Source: an uncultured Roseateles sp. (GTDB taxonomy: Bacteria; Pseudomonadota; Gammaproteobacteria; Burkholderiales; Burkholderiaceae_C). Taken from it: a stretch of 64,000 nucleotides of DNA. The notes beneath the pieces are model-generated. The model was given only the letters and a program-made list of their open reading frames with translations. It made no database searches and was not told the origin of the DNA. Position numbers and translations under genes: made by a program. The stretch lies in assembly GCF_913777145.1 (NCBI RefSeq), contig NZ_CAJYPS010000014.1:372001-436000 (forward strand). Direction: 5' to 3'. Shown here one piece after another: positions 16,458-25,420 of the stretch. Position 1 is the stretch's first letter, and every line of letters begins with the position of its first letter.

Positions 16458-17573
16458 TCAGCCGCCGATGTAGTGCATCTCGACGCGCCGCTCGTCCGCC
16501 GGCAGCTCGATGCCGCTGCCACGCAGCTGCGAGTAGCGGTCGGCACGCTGGCCCCAGACGCCGGCCACGGCGCCAGCCAGCTGCTCGTCACTGGCCGCCG
16601 CGGGCCCACGCAGCAGCGTGCGCAGGTCGTGGCCGCGGGTCGCGAACAGGCAGGTGTAGAGCTGACCCTCGGTGGACAGGCGGGCGCGGTTGCAGTCGCC
16701 GCAGAAGGCTTGGGTGACCGAGGAGATCAGGCCGATCTCGCCGGCACCGTCCGCATAGCCCCAGCGCTCGGCGGTCTCGCCGGGCGCGCTGGCCGACAGC
16801 GGCACCAGCGGGAATTCGGCCTGCAGGCGCTGCAGCAGCTCGGCGCTGGGCAGCACCTGGTCCATGCGCCAGCCGTTGGTGGCGCCCACGTCCATGAACT
16901 CGATGAAGCGCAGCACGACGCCGCTGCCGCGGAAGTGGCGGGCCATGGGCAGCACCTGGTCGTCGTTGACGCCGCGCTGCACCACCATGTTGACCTTGAT
17001 GGGACCCAGGCCGGCGTCACGTGCGGCCTGGATGCCGTCCAGCACGTCGGACACCGGGAAGCCCACATCGTTCATGCGCTGGAACACCGCGTCGTCCAGC
17101 CCGTCCAGGCTCACGGTCAGGCGCTTGAGGCCGGCGGCCTTCAGCGCAGCGGCCTTGCGGGTCAGCAGCGAGCCGTTGGTGGTGAGGGTCAGGTCCAGCT
17201 CGCGGCCGTCCGGCGTGCGCAGCTCGGCCAGCATCGCGATCAGGTCCTCCAGCCCGCGGCGCAGCGTGGGCTCGCCGCCGGTGATGCGCAGCTTCTCCAC
17301 GCCCAGGCCCACGAACACGCGCGCCAGCCGGGTGATCTCCTCGAAGCTCAGCAGCTCCGCATGCGGCAGGAACTGATGGTGTTTGTCGAACACCTGCTTG
17401 GGCATGCAGTAGCCGCAGCGGAAATTGCAACGGTCGGTGACCGAGATGCGCAGGTCGCGCAGCGGCCGCCCCAGCTGGTCAGCGACGAGCGCCCCCTCGG
17501 GCAGCAATTGCAGAGCGGGCGACGTGACGACGCGGCGGGCGTCGTACAACGGAATCACGCGGCTGGATGACAT
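16458..17573 (-). CDS. moaA: GTP 3',8-cyclase MoaA
   Basis: 371 residues from the ATG at 17573. A radical-SAM enzyme that, with MoaC, converts GTP to cyclic pyranopterin monophosphate, the first step of molybdenum cofactor synthesis. The N-terminal cluster motif is CNFRCGYC (Cys49, 53, 56); the SAM-binding [10 protein letters not shown] follows; the second 4Fe-4S cluster that holds GTP is in [19 protein letters not shown]; the C-terminus ends in the essential Gly-Gly. Length and all motifs are standard. No other moa genes are adjacent in the window. Confidence 0.97.
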   Translation of the reverse strand: MSSSRVIPLYDARRVVTSPALQLLPEGALVADQLGRPLRDLRISVTDRCNFRCGYCMPKQVFDKHHQFLPHAELLSFEEITRLARVFVGLGVEKLRITGGEPTLRRGLEDLIAMLAELRTPDGRELDLTLTTNGSLLTRKAAALKAAGLKRLTVSLDGLDDAVFQRMNDVGFPVSDVLDGIQAARDAGLGPIKVNMVVQRGVNDDQVLPMARHFRGSGVVLRFIEFMDVGATNGWRMDQVLPSAELLQRLQAEFPLVPLSASAPGETAERWGYADGAGEIGLISSVTQAFCGDCNRARLSTEGQLYTCLFATRGHDLRTLLRGPAAASDEQLAGAVAGVWGQRADRYSQLRGSGIELPADERRVEMHYIGG

Positions 17574-17653
17574 GAACGCATTGTCGCAGTGCGGTGTCGG
17601 GGGCATGACTTCAGGGGCTTGCCCTTAAGGGTGGGGCGGGGTCGAATTCCGCG

Positions 17654-18595
17654 ATGCGCCGTGTCTTGCATCCCGATCTGCCCCGTTTCGTGTCTTTTGG
17701 TGAGGCGCTGACCGATTTTGTCCGAGTAGGGGGCGACACCTGGCGCTCCAGTTGCGGCGGCGCGCCGTGGAATCTGGCGGTGGCCATGTCCACGCTGGGC
17801 CAGCTCAGCGCCTTTGCCGGCGCGGTCAGCCACGATGCCTTCGGGCAGGAGATCTGGCAGGCCAGCCAGGATGCCCATCTGGACATGCGCTTCATCCAGC
17901 AACTGCCCCATCCGCCGCTGCTGGCCATGGTGCATTCGCTCCGGCCGCTGCGCTACGACTTCATCGGCGATCACAGCGCCGACCTGCATTTCCGCCCCGA
18001 GGGCCTGCCGGACGGCTGGCGCCGCGCAGTGCGCTGGGCGCATTTCGGCAGCCTGGGCCTGGCGCGCGAGCCGCTGGCCAGCCGGCTGCTGGCGGTGGCG
18101 AGCGAGCTGAAAAAGGCCAAGGTGCGCATCAGCTACGACCCGAACTTCCGCGACCGGGTGATGGACGCGCGCTATGACGACACGCTGGAGGCGATGTGCC
18201 GCATCGCCGACGTGATCAAGGTGTCTGACGAAGACCTGCGCGGCCTGTTCCGCGTGACGGACCACCGCTCCGGCCTGGCCCAGATCGCGGCCTGGAACCC
18301 CGGCGCCTGGCTGCTGCTGACCCGCGGCGCGGAAGGCGCCACGCTGTACCGCGGCCACGCCGAAAGCTCGGCCCGCCCGCCCGAGGTGGCCGTGGTGGAT
18401 GCGGTGGGCGCAGGCGACGCCGCGTTGGCGGGCCTGCTGGACAGCCTGATGCGCCAGCCCGACGCCGGTCTGCCCACCCACCTGGCGCGGGCGCTGGCGG
18501 CGGGCTCGCTGGCCTGCACCCGGCCGGGCTTCCAGCCGCCGCGACCGGCCGAGGTGGAGGCGCTGGCGGCCGCGGTAGTCCCTTCGGACAGCTAG
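17654..18595 (+). CDS. PfkB-family carbohydrate kinase (fructokinase-like)
   Basis: 313 residues. It begins FVSFGEALTDFVRVGG, close to fructokinase N-termini, with the sugar-binding CGGAPWNLAVAMSTLG block. The ATP-binding and catalytic signature DAVGAGDAALAGLL near residues 250-263 contains the catalytic Asp of the GAGD motif. RISYDPNFRDRVM is the family's central D-P-N-x-R motif. Likely phosphorylates fructose or a related sugar in the cytoplasm. It is divergent from moaA across an 80-base gap; no sugar transporter is adjacent to name the substrate. Confidence 0.88.
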   Translation: MRRVLHPDLPRFVSFGEALTDFVRVGGDTWRSSCGGAPWNLAVAMSTLGQLSAFAGAVSHDAFGQEIWQASQDAHLDMRFIQQLPHPPLLAMVHSLRPLRYDFIGDHSADLHFRPEGLPDGWRRAVRWAHFGSLGLAREPLASRLLAVASELKKAKVRISYDPNFRDRVMDARYDDTLEAMCRIADVIKVSDEDLRGLFRVTDHRSGLAQIAAWNPGAWLLLTRGAEGATLYRGHAESSARPPEVAVVDAVGAGDAALAGLLDSLMRQPDAGLPTHLARALAAGSLACTRPGFQPPRPAEVEALAAAVVPSDS

Positions 18596-18650
18596 ACGCT
18601 GCTCAGCCCCTGGCCTCTACTGTCGGCGCCCTGAAAACGAGGAGACCGAC

Positions 18651-20630
18651 ATGGAGCAGCAGCACAAGGGCGGCGCACGCCGCGACTTTCTGGAGGCCGC
18701 CGCCGCGCTGGGCCTGAGTCTGATGGCCGGGCCGCTGCAGGCCCAGGGGACGGGCCGCCGCGCCGCGCCCGACCTGCTGCTGTTCAACGGCCGTCTCAGC
18801 ACGCTGGATCCGGCCCGCCCCGAGGCCACGGCGATTGCGTTGAAGGACGGCCTGGTGATGGCCGTGGGCAGCGATGCCGACATCGACAAGCTGGCCGACG
18901 CGCAGACCCAGAAGGTGGACCTGCAGCGCCGCCGCGTGATCCCGGGGCTGACCGATTCGCACATGCACGTGATACGCGGCGGCCTGAACTACAACATGGA
19001 GCTGCGCTGGGACGGCGTGCGCTCGCTGGGCCAGGCGCTGGAAATGCTCAAGGCCCAGGCCCGCGTGACGCCGCCGCCGCAGTGGGTGCGCGTGGTGGGC
19101 GGCTGGACCGAGTTCCAGTTCGAGGAGCGCCGCCTGCCCACGCTGGCCGAGATCAACGCGGCCGCGCCGGACACGCCGGTGTTCCTGCTCAACCTCTACA
19201 ACCAGGCGCTGCTGAACCGCGCGGCGCTGCGCGCGGTGGGCTACACGCGCGACACGCCCCAGCCACCCGGCGCCATCATCGAGCGCGATGCGCGCGGCGA
19301 GCCCACCGGCCTGCTGCTGGCCGAGCCCAATGCCTTCGTGCTCTACAACACGCTGAACCAGGCGCCCAAGCTCGCGCCCGAGGACCAGATCAACTCCACG
19401 CTGCACTTCATGCGCGAGGAGAACCGGCTGGGCGTGACCTCAGTGGGCGACGCGGGCGGCGGCTTCCAGAACTACCCGGACGATTACGCCATCATCGACC
19501 AGCTGGCCCGCGAGGGCCGTCTGACGCTGCGCATCGCCTACAACCTGTTCCCGCAGAAGGCCAAGCAGGAACTGGCGGACTTCCAGCGCTGGGCCAAGAT
19601 GGGCCGGCCGGGCGACGGCAGCGACATGTACAAGCTGAACGGCGCCGGCGAGATGCTGGCCTTCTCGGCGGCCGACTTCGAGGACTTCCTGTTCCCCCGC
19701 CCCGACATGCCCGCCAGCATGGAGGGCGACCTGGAGGGCGTGGTGCGCTTCCTGGCCGGCAACGGCTGGCCCTGGCGCATGCACGCGACCTACAACGAGA
19801 CGGTCGGCCGCGCGCTGGACGTGTTCGAGAAGGTGCATCGCGACCACCCCATCGACCAGCTGGGCTGGTTCTTCGACCACTGCGAGACCGTGACACCGCA
19901 GAACCTGGAGCGCATCAAGAAGCTGGGCGGCGGCATCGCGGTGCAGAACCGCATGTCCATGCAGGGCGAGTACTTCATCCGCCGCTACGGCCAGAAGGCC
20001 GCGGCCGAGACGCCGCCGGTGAAACGCATGATCGAGATGGGCGTGCCGGTGTCGCTGGGCACGGACGCGACCCGGGTGAACAGCTACAACCCCTGGCAGT
20101 GCCTGTACTGGCTGGTGTCGGGCCGCAGCATAGGCGGCACGCTGCTCTACCCCGAGGACAAGCGCCTGGACCGCCTGACCGCGCTGCGCCACATGACGGC
20201 CGATGGCGCCTGGTTCTCGCGCGAGACCGGCAAGAAGGGCGTGCTCAAGCCCGGCGCCTATGGCGACCTGGCGGTGCTGGACCGCGACTACTTCGGTGTG
20301 CCCGAGGACCAGATCCAGGACATCACCTCGGTGCTGACCGTGGTGGCCGGCCGGGTGGTGCATGGCAGCGAGGCCTATGCGCCGCTGGCGCCGCCGTTGC
20401 CGCCGGCGTCGCCGAGCTGGTCGCCGGTGCGGCAGTTCGGCGGCTACCAGGCGCGGAAGTCGGCGGGCAGGCAGGCGCTGGGCGCCTCGCCCAAATACGC
20501 CGCGATGTGCGGCTGCAGCAGCGCCTGCGGCCTGCACGGCCATGACCACGCGGCCGTGGCCCGCGCCGAGCTGCCCACGGCCGACGCCCACGGCTTCTGG
20601 GGCGCGCTGGGCTGCAGTTGCTGGGTCTGA
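18651..20630 (+). CDS. Tat-exported amidohydrolase (YtcJ-like) with Cys/His-rich tail
   Basis: 659 residues, with GAGGAG close upstream. The N-terminus is a twin-arginine signal (ARRDFLEAAAALGLSLMAGPLQAQ). The metal-dependent hydrolase core follows: GLTDSHMHV (metal ligands His104 and His106), a later FFDHCETV, and VSLGTDATRVNSYNPW with the late Asp. The TIM-barrel fits the COG1574 (YtcJ) group, whose substrates are largely unknown. The last ~45 residues are odd: CGCSSACGLHGHDH, a gap, then GCSCWV, giving five Cys and several His that look like a metal-binding tail outside the barrel. Tat export suggests the cofactor is loaded before transport. Confidence 0.85.
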   Translation: MEQQHKGGARRDFLEAAAALGLSLMAGPLQAQGTGRRAAPDLLLFNGRLSTLDPARPEATAIALKDGLVMAVGSDADIDKLADAQTQKVDLQRRRVIPGLTDSHMHVIRGGLNYNMELRWDGVRSLGQALEMLKAQARVTPPPQWVRVVGGWTEFQFEERRLPTLAEINAAAPDTPVFLLNLYNQALLNRAALRAVGYTRDTPQPPGAIIERDARGEPTGLLLAEPNAFVLYNTLNQAPKLAPEDQINSTLHFMREENRLGVTSVGDAGGGFQNYPDDYAIIDQLAREGRLTLRIAYNLFPQKAKQELADFQRWAKMGRPGDGSDMYKLNGAGEMLAFSAADFEDFLFPRPDMPASMEGDLEGVVRFLAGNGWPWRMHATYNETVGRALDVFEKVHRDHPIDQLGWFFDHCETVTPQNLERIKKLGGGIAVQNRMSMQGEYFIRRYGQKAAAETPPVKRMIEMGVPVSLGTDATRVNSYNPWQCLYWLVSGRSIGGTLLYPEDKRLDRLTALRHMTADGAWFSRETGKKGVLKPGAYGDLAVLDRDYFGVPEDQIQDITSVLTVVAGRVVHGSEAYAPLAPPLPPASPSWSPVRQFGGYQARKSAGRQALGASPKYAAMCGCSSACGLHGHDHAAVARAELPTADAHGFWGALGCSCWV

Positions 20631-20700
20631 GCGCTGAGGGAGGGAGCGCCGGCGGGTCGGTGCCGTGCTGCAATGGCGGCCCACGCCCTATGCCCCGCCC

Positions 20701-21216
20701 ATGCGCCTACCCCGCCGCTTCGATGATGAGCTGATGTTTCCGCCCGATGCCGGTGCGGCCGTGGACCCGGCCGTGCTGGCCGCATTGCGAGCCTGGTGCG
20801 AGGGTGATGCCTCTTCCGAGCCAGGGTCATCGCTGCGCGTGGCCAGCATCGCGTCGCCGGCCGGACTGGATGGCGCAGCCTGCGCGCTGGACGGCAGCCA
20901 CGAGCTGTCCCGCCTGGGCCGCTGGCGTGGCCTGCTGTGGCGGCTGCAGATCCTGGTGCGGGAGTGCCTGTCGGCGGAGGGCGCCCCTGCTGGCCTGCCA
21001 TGGGACTGCGGCTGGTGGCGAGACGGCGCGATCGCCGCCGCCCAGGTGTTTCGGCCCCGGCGATCCACGCTGCTGATGGTGAGGGCGGCCGATGCGGCCG
21101 CGGTGGGCGCGCTGCGGGCGGCGCTGGATGAGAGCCGGCCGCACTTCCGTGCGCCGGTGTGCGTGCTGGTGGTGTCGACCCAGCCGCTGGCGTCGGCGAC
21201 CCGGCTGTTGGGCTGA
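20701..21216 (+). CDS. Hypothetical protein
   Basis: 171 residues from the ATG at 20701; a GTG at 20665 in the same frame would add 12. No family recognised. The sequence is Ala/Arg-rich and globular-looking, with a Trp/Cys-containing middle (WRGLLWRLQILVRECL and LPWDCGWWRDG) and a C-terminal half of alternating strands and helices. No signal peptide or membrane helix. It lies between the amidohydrolase and the paa promoter and is not part of the paa operon, since the promoter follows it. Confidence 0.5.
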   Translation: MRLPRRFDDELMFPPDAGAAVDPAVLAALRAWCEGDASSEPGSSLRVASIASPAGLDGAACALDGSHELSRLGRWRGLLWRLQILVRECLSAEGAPAGLPWDCGWWRDGAIAAAQVFRPRRSTLLMVRAADAAAVGALRAALDESRPHFRAPVCVLVVSTQPLASATRLLG

Positions 21217-21276
21217 GGCGTGGCGGGGCTCCTGGCCCGCCAGGGTTAGTCCCGAGACCGCGGGCAGGGACTTGAC

Positions 21277-21305
21277 TTGCCTCAAGTCGAGCTCGTCCTT
21301 AATAT
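21277..21305 (+). promoter_or_regulatory. Sigma-70 promoter of the paa operon
   Basis: TTGCCT (21277-21282), 17-bp spacer, TAATAT (21300-21305): near-consensus -35 and -10 boxes at ideal spacing. A second dyad, GACTTG-cct-CAAGTC (21274-21288), covers the -35 box and could be another protein site. The paaG ATG is 33 bases after the -10. Confidence 0.75.
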
Positions 21306-21307
21306 AG

Positions 21308-21321
21308 ACCGACCGGTCGGT
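21308..21321 (+). promoter_or_regulatory. Palindromic operator, probable PaaR (TetR) site
   Basis: ACCGACCGGTCGGT, a perfect 14-bp palindrome starting two bases after the -10 box, over the expected transcription start. A repressor bound here would block initiation. The TetR-family gene at 28065 in the same cluster is the natural candidate. No second copy was seen elsewhere in the window. Confidence 0.7.
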
Positions 21322-21338
21322 AGATTAATTCCCAAGCC

Positions 21339-22130
21339 ATGTCGGAACCCCTGATCCAGAGCGAATCCCACGGTGCGGTGCGCCTGCTGCGCCTGAACCG
21401 CCCCGCGGCGCTGAACGCGTTCACGACGGCGCTGCTGTCCGAGTTGCTGGATGCGCTGGAGGCGGCCGCGGCGGATGAGTCGGTGCGCTGCGTGCTGCTG
21501 ACCGGCGCGGGCCGGGCTTTCAGCGCGGGCCAGGATCTCAGCGACCCGGCCGTGGCCCCGGGCACCGAACCCAAGGACATCGGCCGGCTGCTGGACGAGC
21601 ACTACATCCCGCTGGCGCTGCGCCTGCGCAGCCTGCCGGTGCCGGTGGTGGCGGCCGTCAACGGCGTGGCGGCCGGTGCGGGCGCCAGCCTGGCGCTGGG
21701 CTGCGACCTGGTGCTGGCCGGCGAGAGCGCCAGCTTCATCCAGGCCTTCGCCAAGATTGGCCTGATCCCGGACTGCGGCGGCACCTGGCTGCTGCCGCGC
21801 CTGGTGGGCCGCGCCAAGGCGCTGGAGCTGGCGCTGCTGGGCGACAAGCTCAAGGCGGCCGACGCCGCTGCGCTGGGCCTGGTGGCCCGCGTGCTGCCGG
21901 ATGCCGAACTGCTGGACGCCGCGATGGCGCTGGCCCAGCGCCTGGCCGCCATGCCCACGCAGGCACTGGTGGCCACGCGCCGCGCGATGGACGAGGCGCT
22001 GAAGCTGGACTTCGACGCCGCGCTGCGGGCCGAGGCCGTGCTGCAGAGCCGCCTGGGGTTTGCGCACGACTACCAGGAGGGCGTGGCCGCCTTCATGGCC
22101 AAGCGTGCGCCGCAGTTCAAGGACCGCTGA
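21339..22130 (+). CDS. paaG: Ring-1,2-epoxyphenylacetyl-CoA isomerase PaaG
   Basis: 263 residues, crotonase fold. It isomerises the ring epoxide of phenylacetyl-CoA to the oxepin-CoA (and acts later on double-bond isomers). Visible: oxyanion-hole residues in RAFSAGQDLS (about 59-68) and GVAAGAGASLALGCD (109-123), and the catalytic Asp145 in LIPDCGGTW. Length is standard. It is the first gene after the paa promoter and operator; paaI starts at its stop codon (overlap TGATGG), so translation is coupled. Confidence 0.93.
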   Translation: MSEPLIQSESHGAVRLLRLNRPAALNAFTTALLSELLDALEAAAADESVRCVLLTGAGRAFSAGQDLSDPAVAPGTEPKDIGRLLDEHYIPLALRLRSLPVPVVAAVNGVAAGAGASLALGCDLVLAGESASFIQAFAKIGLIPDCGGTWLLPRLVGRAKALELALLGDKLKAADAAALGLVARVLPDAELLDAAMALAQRLAAMPTQALVATRRAMDEALKLDFDAALRAEAVLQSRLGFAHDYQEGVAAFMAKRAPQFKDR

Positions 22131-22567
22131 TGGACGCGCAAGCCACGGCCGAGAAGGTCCGCGACGTGATGCTGGCGGACGACGCCGCCAGCCGACTGCT
22201 GGGCCTGCAGATCACGGAGATCGCGCCCGGCCGCGCGGTCGCCACGATGACGGTGCGCGCCGACATGCTCAACGGCTTCGCGATCTGCCATGGCGGCCTG
22301 ATCGCAACGCTGGCGGACTCGGCCTTCGCGTTCGCCTGCAATGCCCGCAACGCGCTGACCGTGGCCTCGGGCTTCGGCATCGATATCGTGAAGAGCGCGC
22401 GGCTGGGCGACGTGCTGACCGCCACCGCCACCGAAACCTCGCTGGCCGGCCGCACCGGCCTCTACGACATCACCGTGACCAACCAGCATGGCGAGCTGAT
22501 CGCGATGTTCCGGGGGCGTTCGCACCGGCTGGGCGAGCGCCAGGTTTTTGAAGGAGGAGACGCATGA
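22130..22567 (+). CDS. paaI: Hydroxyphenylacetyl-CoA thioesterase PaaI
   Basis: 145 residues, hotdog fold. MLNGFAICHGGLIATLADSAFAFACNA carries the HGG motif and the catalytic Asp of the PaaI group. It hydrolyses dead-end ring-hydroxylated CoA esters and so frees CoA when the pathway stalls. It starts at the last base of paaG. Its stop overlaps an ATG (ATGA at 22564-22567) that in turn is preceded by a strong AAGGAGGAG site, which looks like the original start signal for the next gene. Confidence 0.92.
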   Translation: MDAQATAEKVRDVMLADDAASRLLGLQITEIAPGRAVATMTVRADMLNGFAICHGGLIATLADSAFAFACNARNALTVASGFGIDIVKSARLGDVLTATATETSLAGRTGLYDITVTNQHGELIAMFRGRSHRLGERQVFEGGDA

Positions 22568-22644
22568 CCGCAGCGCAGGGCCGTCCCAAGCAAGTTTGCT
22601 CCCGCCTGGCGGGACAGCGCGAAGCGCGAAGGGTGCACCAATGA
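22564..22644 (+). repeat. 77-bp structured insert between paaI and paaK carrying a 26-codon coupling ORF
   Basis: The paaI stop overlaps an ATG (ATGA, 22564-22567), and the same four bases recur at the paaK start (22641-22644), 77 bases later. Between them lie small inverted repeats (AGCAA-gt-TTGCT at 22589-22600, TCCCGC-ctg-GCGGGA) and an open frame of 26 codons from ATG 22564 to the TGA at 22642-22644. The AAGGAGGAG at 22551-22559 is well placed for that ATG, while paaK has only a weak site of its own. The arrangement looks like a small repeat element inserted at an ancestral ATGA stop/start junction, with a 4-bp duplication, keeping the genes translationally coupled. Mobility is inferred. 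Confidence 0.5.
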
Positions 22645-23951
22645 GCGCCAAAGCCCCCATCCGCGTGCCCAAGCCGGGTGAACTCGAGGCCATAGAGACC
22701 GCCAGCCGCGACGAGTTGCAGGCGCTGCAGCTGGAGCGTCTGCGCTGGAGCCTGCAGCATGCCTATGAGCATGTGCCGCACTACAAGGCGGCGTTCGATG
22801 CCCAGGGCGTGCACCCGTCGGATCTGAAGACGCTGGCCGACCTGGCCAAGTTCCCCTTCACCACCAAGCAGGACCTGCGCGCCAACTACCCTTTCGGCCT
22901 GTTCGCGGTGCCGCGTGAGCGCATGGCGCGCATCCATGCGTCCTCGGGCACGACCGGCAAGCCCACGGTGGTGGGCTACACGCTCAAGGACATAGACACC
23001 TGGGCCAACCTGGTGGCGCGCTCCATCCGCGCGTCTGGCGGCCGTGCCGGCGACCTGGTGCATGTGGCCTATGGCTACGGGCTGTTCACCGGCGGCCTGG
23101 GCGCGCACTACGGCGCCGAGCGCCTGGGTTGCACCGTGATCCCCATGAGTGGCGGTCAGACCGAGAAGCAGGTGCAGCTGATCACTGACTTCAGGCCCGA
23201 CATCATCATGGTCACGCCCAGCTATATGCAGGTGCTGATCGAGGAGTTCCGTCGCCAGGGGCTGGATGCGCGCGAGTCGTCGCTGAAGATAGGCATCTTC
23301 GGCGCCGAGCCCTGGACCGAGGCGATGCGCCGCGACATCGAGCAGGGCGCGGGCATCGATGCGGTGGACATCTACGGCCTGTCGGAAGTGATGGGGCCGG
23401 GTGTTGCCAACGAGTGCATAGAAAGCAAGGACGGCCCGGTCATCTGGGAAGACCATTTCTACCCCGAGATCATCGACCCCGAGACCGGCGAGGTGCTGCC
23501 CGACGGCAGCGAGGGCGAGCTGGTGTTCACCTCGCTCACCAAGGAGGCGATGCCGGTGATCCGCTACCGCACGCGCGACCTCACGCGCCTGCTGCCGCCC
23601 ACCGCGCGCAGCATGCGCCGCATGGGCAAGATCGTCGGCCGCAGCGACGACATGCTGATCATCCGCGGCGTCAACCTCTTCCCCACCCAGGTGGAGGAGC
23701 TGGTGCTGCAGGAGCCGGGCCTGGGCGGCCAGTACCAGCTGGTCGTCACCCGCGACGGGCCGCTGGACGAGTTGCTGATCCGCTGCGAGCTGGCGCTGGG
23801 CGCGCGTGACGACGGCATAGGCCCGCGCCTGGCCGAGCGCATCAAGACCCTGATCGGCGTGAGCGCCCGGGTCAGCGTCGAGCACCCCGAGTCTATAGAA
23901 CGCACGCTGGTGGGCAAGGCTCGCCGTGTGGTGGACCAGCGTAAGAAGTAA
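22641..23951 (+). CDS. paaK: Phenylacetate-CoA ligase PaaK
   Basis: 436 residues from the ATG at 22641. It activates phenylacetate with ATP and CoA to phenylacetyl-CoA, the entry step. AMP-binding motif: [15 protein letters not shown]. Further family blocks: [41 protein letters not shown] (as VDIYGLSEV here) and the C-terminal [19 protein letters not shown] hinge. Length is typical for PaaK. An in-frame upstream extension to 22548 overlaps paaI and is not used. Confidence 0.95.
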   Translation: MSAKAPIRVPKPGELEAIETASRDELQALQLERLRWSLQHAYEHVPHYKAAFDAQGVHPSDLKTLADLAKFPFTTKQDLRANYPFGLFAVPRERMARIHASSGTTGKPTVVGYTLKDIDTWANLVARSIRASGGRAGDLVHVAYGYGLFTGGLGAHYGAERLGCTVIPMSGGQTEKQVQLITDFRPDIIMVTPSYMQVLIEEFRRQGLDARESSLKIGIFGAEPWTEAMRRDIEQGAGIDAVDIYGLSEVMGPGVANECIESKDGPVIWEDHFYPEIIDPETGEVLPDGSEGELVFTSLTKEAMPVIRYRTRDLTRLLPPTARSMRRMGKIVGRSDDMLIIRGVNLFPTQVEELVLQEPGLGGQYQLVVTRDGPLDELLIRCELALGARDDGIGPRLAERIKTLIGVSARVSVEHPESIERTLVGKARRVVDQRKK

Positions 23952-23962
23952 GGAGCATCGCG

Positions 23963-24979
23963 ATGTACACGCAAGCCATGGACCTGATGGCCAAGGAGGC
24001 CAGGGAGGGCGGCAAGCCCAAGGTCGTCAAGAGCGCCGAGGAGCTGGCCCGCGAACAGGCCTTCGAGGCCCGCATCGATGCGGGCGACTTCATCGAGGCC
24101 AAGGACTGGATGCCCGACCACTACCGCAAGACGCTGGTGCGCCAGATCAGCCAGCATGCGCACAGCGAGATCGTCGGCATGCTGCCCGAGGGCAACTGGA
24201 TCACGCGCGCGCCCACGCTCAAGCGCAAGGCGATTCTGCTGGCCAAGGTGCAGGACGAGGGCGGTCACGGCCTTTACCTCTATGCCGCCGCCGAGACCCT
24301 GGGCACCAGCCGCGACGAGATGACCGAGGCGCTGCTGTCGGGCAAGGCCAAGTACAGCTCCATCTTCAACTACCCCACGCTCACCTGGGCCGACATCGGC
24401 GTGATCGGCTGGCTGGTGGACGGCGCGGCCATCATGAACCAGGTGCCGCTGTGCCGCTGCTCCTACGCACCCTATGCGCGCGCCATGATTCGCGTGTGCC
24501 GCGAGGAGAGCTTCCACCAGCGCCAGGGCTACGAGAGCCTGCTGGTGATGATGCAACAGGGCACGGCCGCGCAGAAGGCCATGGTGCAGGACGCGGTGAA
24601 CCGCTGGTGGTGGCCGGCGCTGATGATGTTCGGCCCGGCGGATGCGGACTCGCCCAACAGCGAGCAGAGCATGCGCTGGGGCATCAAGCGCGTCTCCAAC
24701 GACACGCTGCGCCAGAAGTTCGTGGACGCGACCATTCCTCAGGCCGAGATCCTGGGCGTGAGCGTGCCCGACCCCGATCTGAAATGGAACGAGGCGCGCC
24801 AGAGCTACGACTTCGGCGCGATCGACTGGAGTGAGTTCTGGCGCGTGGTGGGCGGCGAGGGCCCCTGCAACCGCGAGCGCCTGGCCGCGCGCAACAAGGC
24901 CTGGAACGACGGCGCCTGGGTGCGCGACGCGGCGCTGGCCCACGCCCGCAAACAAGCCGTGAAGGCAGAAGCAGCATGA
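23963..24979 (+). CDS. paaA: Phenylacetyl-CoA 1,2-epoxidase catalytic subunit PaaA
   Basis: 338 residues. Diiron-carboxylate oxygenase subunit of the PaaABCE monooxygenase, which epoxidises the aromatic ring of phenylacetyl-CoA. Iron-ligand motifs are visible in [20 protein letters not shown] (D-E-x-x-H) and [17 protein letters not shown] (E-E-x-x-H). An AAGGAG site precedes the ATG by about 8 bases. Its stop again overlaps an ATG (ATGA at 24976-24979), followed by a structured repeat copy rather than directly by paaB. Confidence 0.96.
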   Translation: MYTQAMDLMAKEAREGGKPKVVKSAEELAREQAFEARIDAGDFIEAKDWMPDHYRKTLVRQISQHAHSEIVGMLPEGNWITRAPTLKRKAILLAKVQDEGGHGLYLYAAAETLGTSRDEMTEALLSGKAKYSSIFNYPTLTWADIGVIGWLVDGAAIMNQVPLCRCSYAPYARAMIRVCREESFHQRQGYESLLVMMQQGTAAQKAMVQDAVNRWWWPALMMFGPADADSPNSEQSMRWGIKRVSNDTLRQKFVDATIPQAEILGVSVPDPDLKWNEARQSYDFGAIDWSEFWRVVGGEGPCNRERLAARNKAWNDGAWVRDAALAHARKQAVKAEAA

Positions 24980-24987
24980 CGACCCAC

Positions 24988-25073
24988 GCCCACCCCCTAC
25001 CGGCTTCGCCGGCCCCCTCAAGGGGGCGCACCCGACGGCCTTGCAAAGCCAGTTCCGTGGGTGCCGCTGGATT
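24988..25073 (+). repeat. 86-bp structured intergenic element, copy 1 (paaA-paaB)
   Basis: The element starts GCCCACCCCCTAC and ends CGCTGGATT. In element coordinates it folds as hairpin 13-17/21-25 (CCGGC-TTC-GCCGG), hairpin 26-30/35-39 (CCCCC-TCAA-GGGGG), and a long hairpin made of 41-46/72-77 (GCACCC/GGGTGC), 48-51/68-71 and 53-57/61-65 with an AAA loop. It aligns without gaps to copy 2 at 25421, with 16 differences, 14 of which form seven compensatory base-pair changes. It occupies most of the gap between paaA and paaB. Confidence 0.8.
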
Positions 25074-25120
25074 GGCAGCGGGTCAAGGCGACTAGCGGTT
25101 TGATGGATTGGAGAACCGAA

Positions 25121-25414
25121 GTGAGCAACACGCAAAACGAATGGCCGTTGTGGGAAGTCTTTGTCCGCAGCAAGGCGGGCCTGGATCACAAGCACTGCGG
25201 CAGCCTGCACGCGGCCGATGCGGCCATGGCCATCCAGATGGCGCGCGACGTCTACACGCGCCGCCAGGAGGGCACCAGCATCTGGGTGGTGCGCTCCGAG
25301 CAGATCGTGGCCAGCGATCCCGTCGAGAAGGGCAGCCTGTTCGAGCCGGCCGATGACAAGGTCTACCGCCATCCGACGTTCTATGAACTGCCGGAACAAC
25401 TGAATCACATGTAA
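25121..25414 (+). CDS. paaB: Phenylacetyl-CoA epoxidase subunit PaaB
   Basis: 97 residues from the GTG at 25121, chosen because GGAG at 25110-25113 is correctly spaced and the length matches the family (about 95); an upstream in-frame start at 25061 would lie inside the structured element. The conserved stretch NEWPLWEVFVRSKAGLDHKHCGSLHA is characteristic. PaaB is a structural bridge subunit of the epoxidase complex without its own metal centre. Confidence 0.93.
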   Translation: MSNTQNEWPLWEVFVRSKAGLDHKHCGSLHAADAAMAIQMARDVYTRRQEGTSIWVVRSEQIVASDPVEKGSLFEPADDKVYRHPTFYELPEQLNHM

Positions 25415-25420
25415 GGACAG

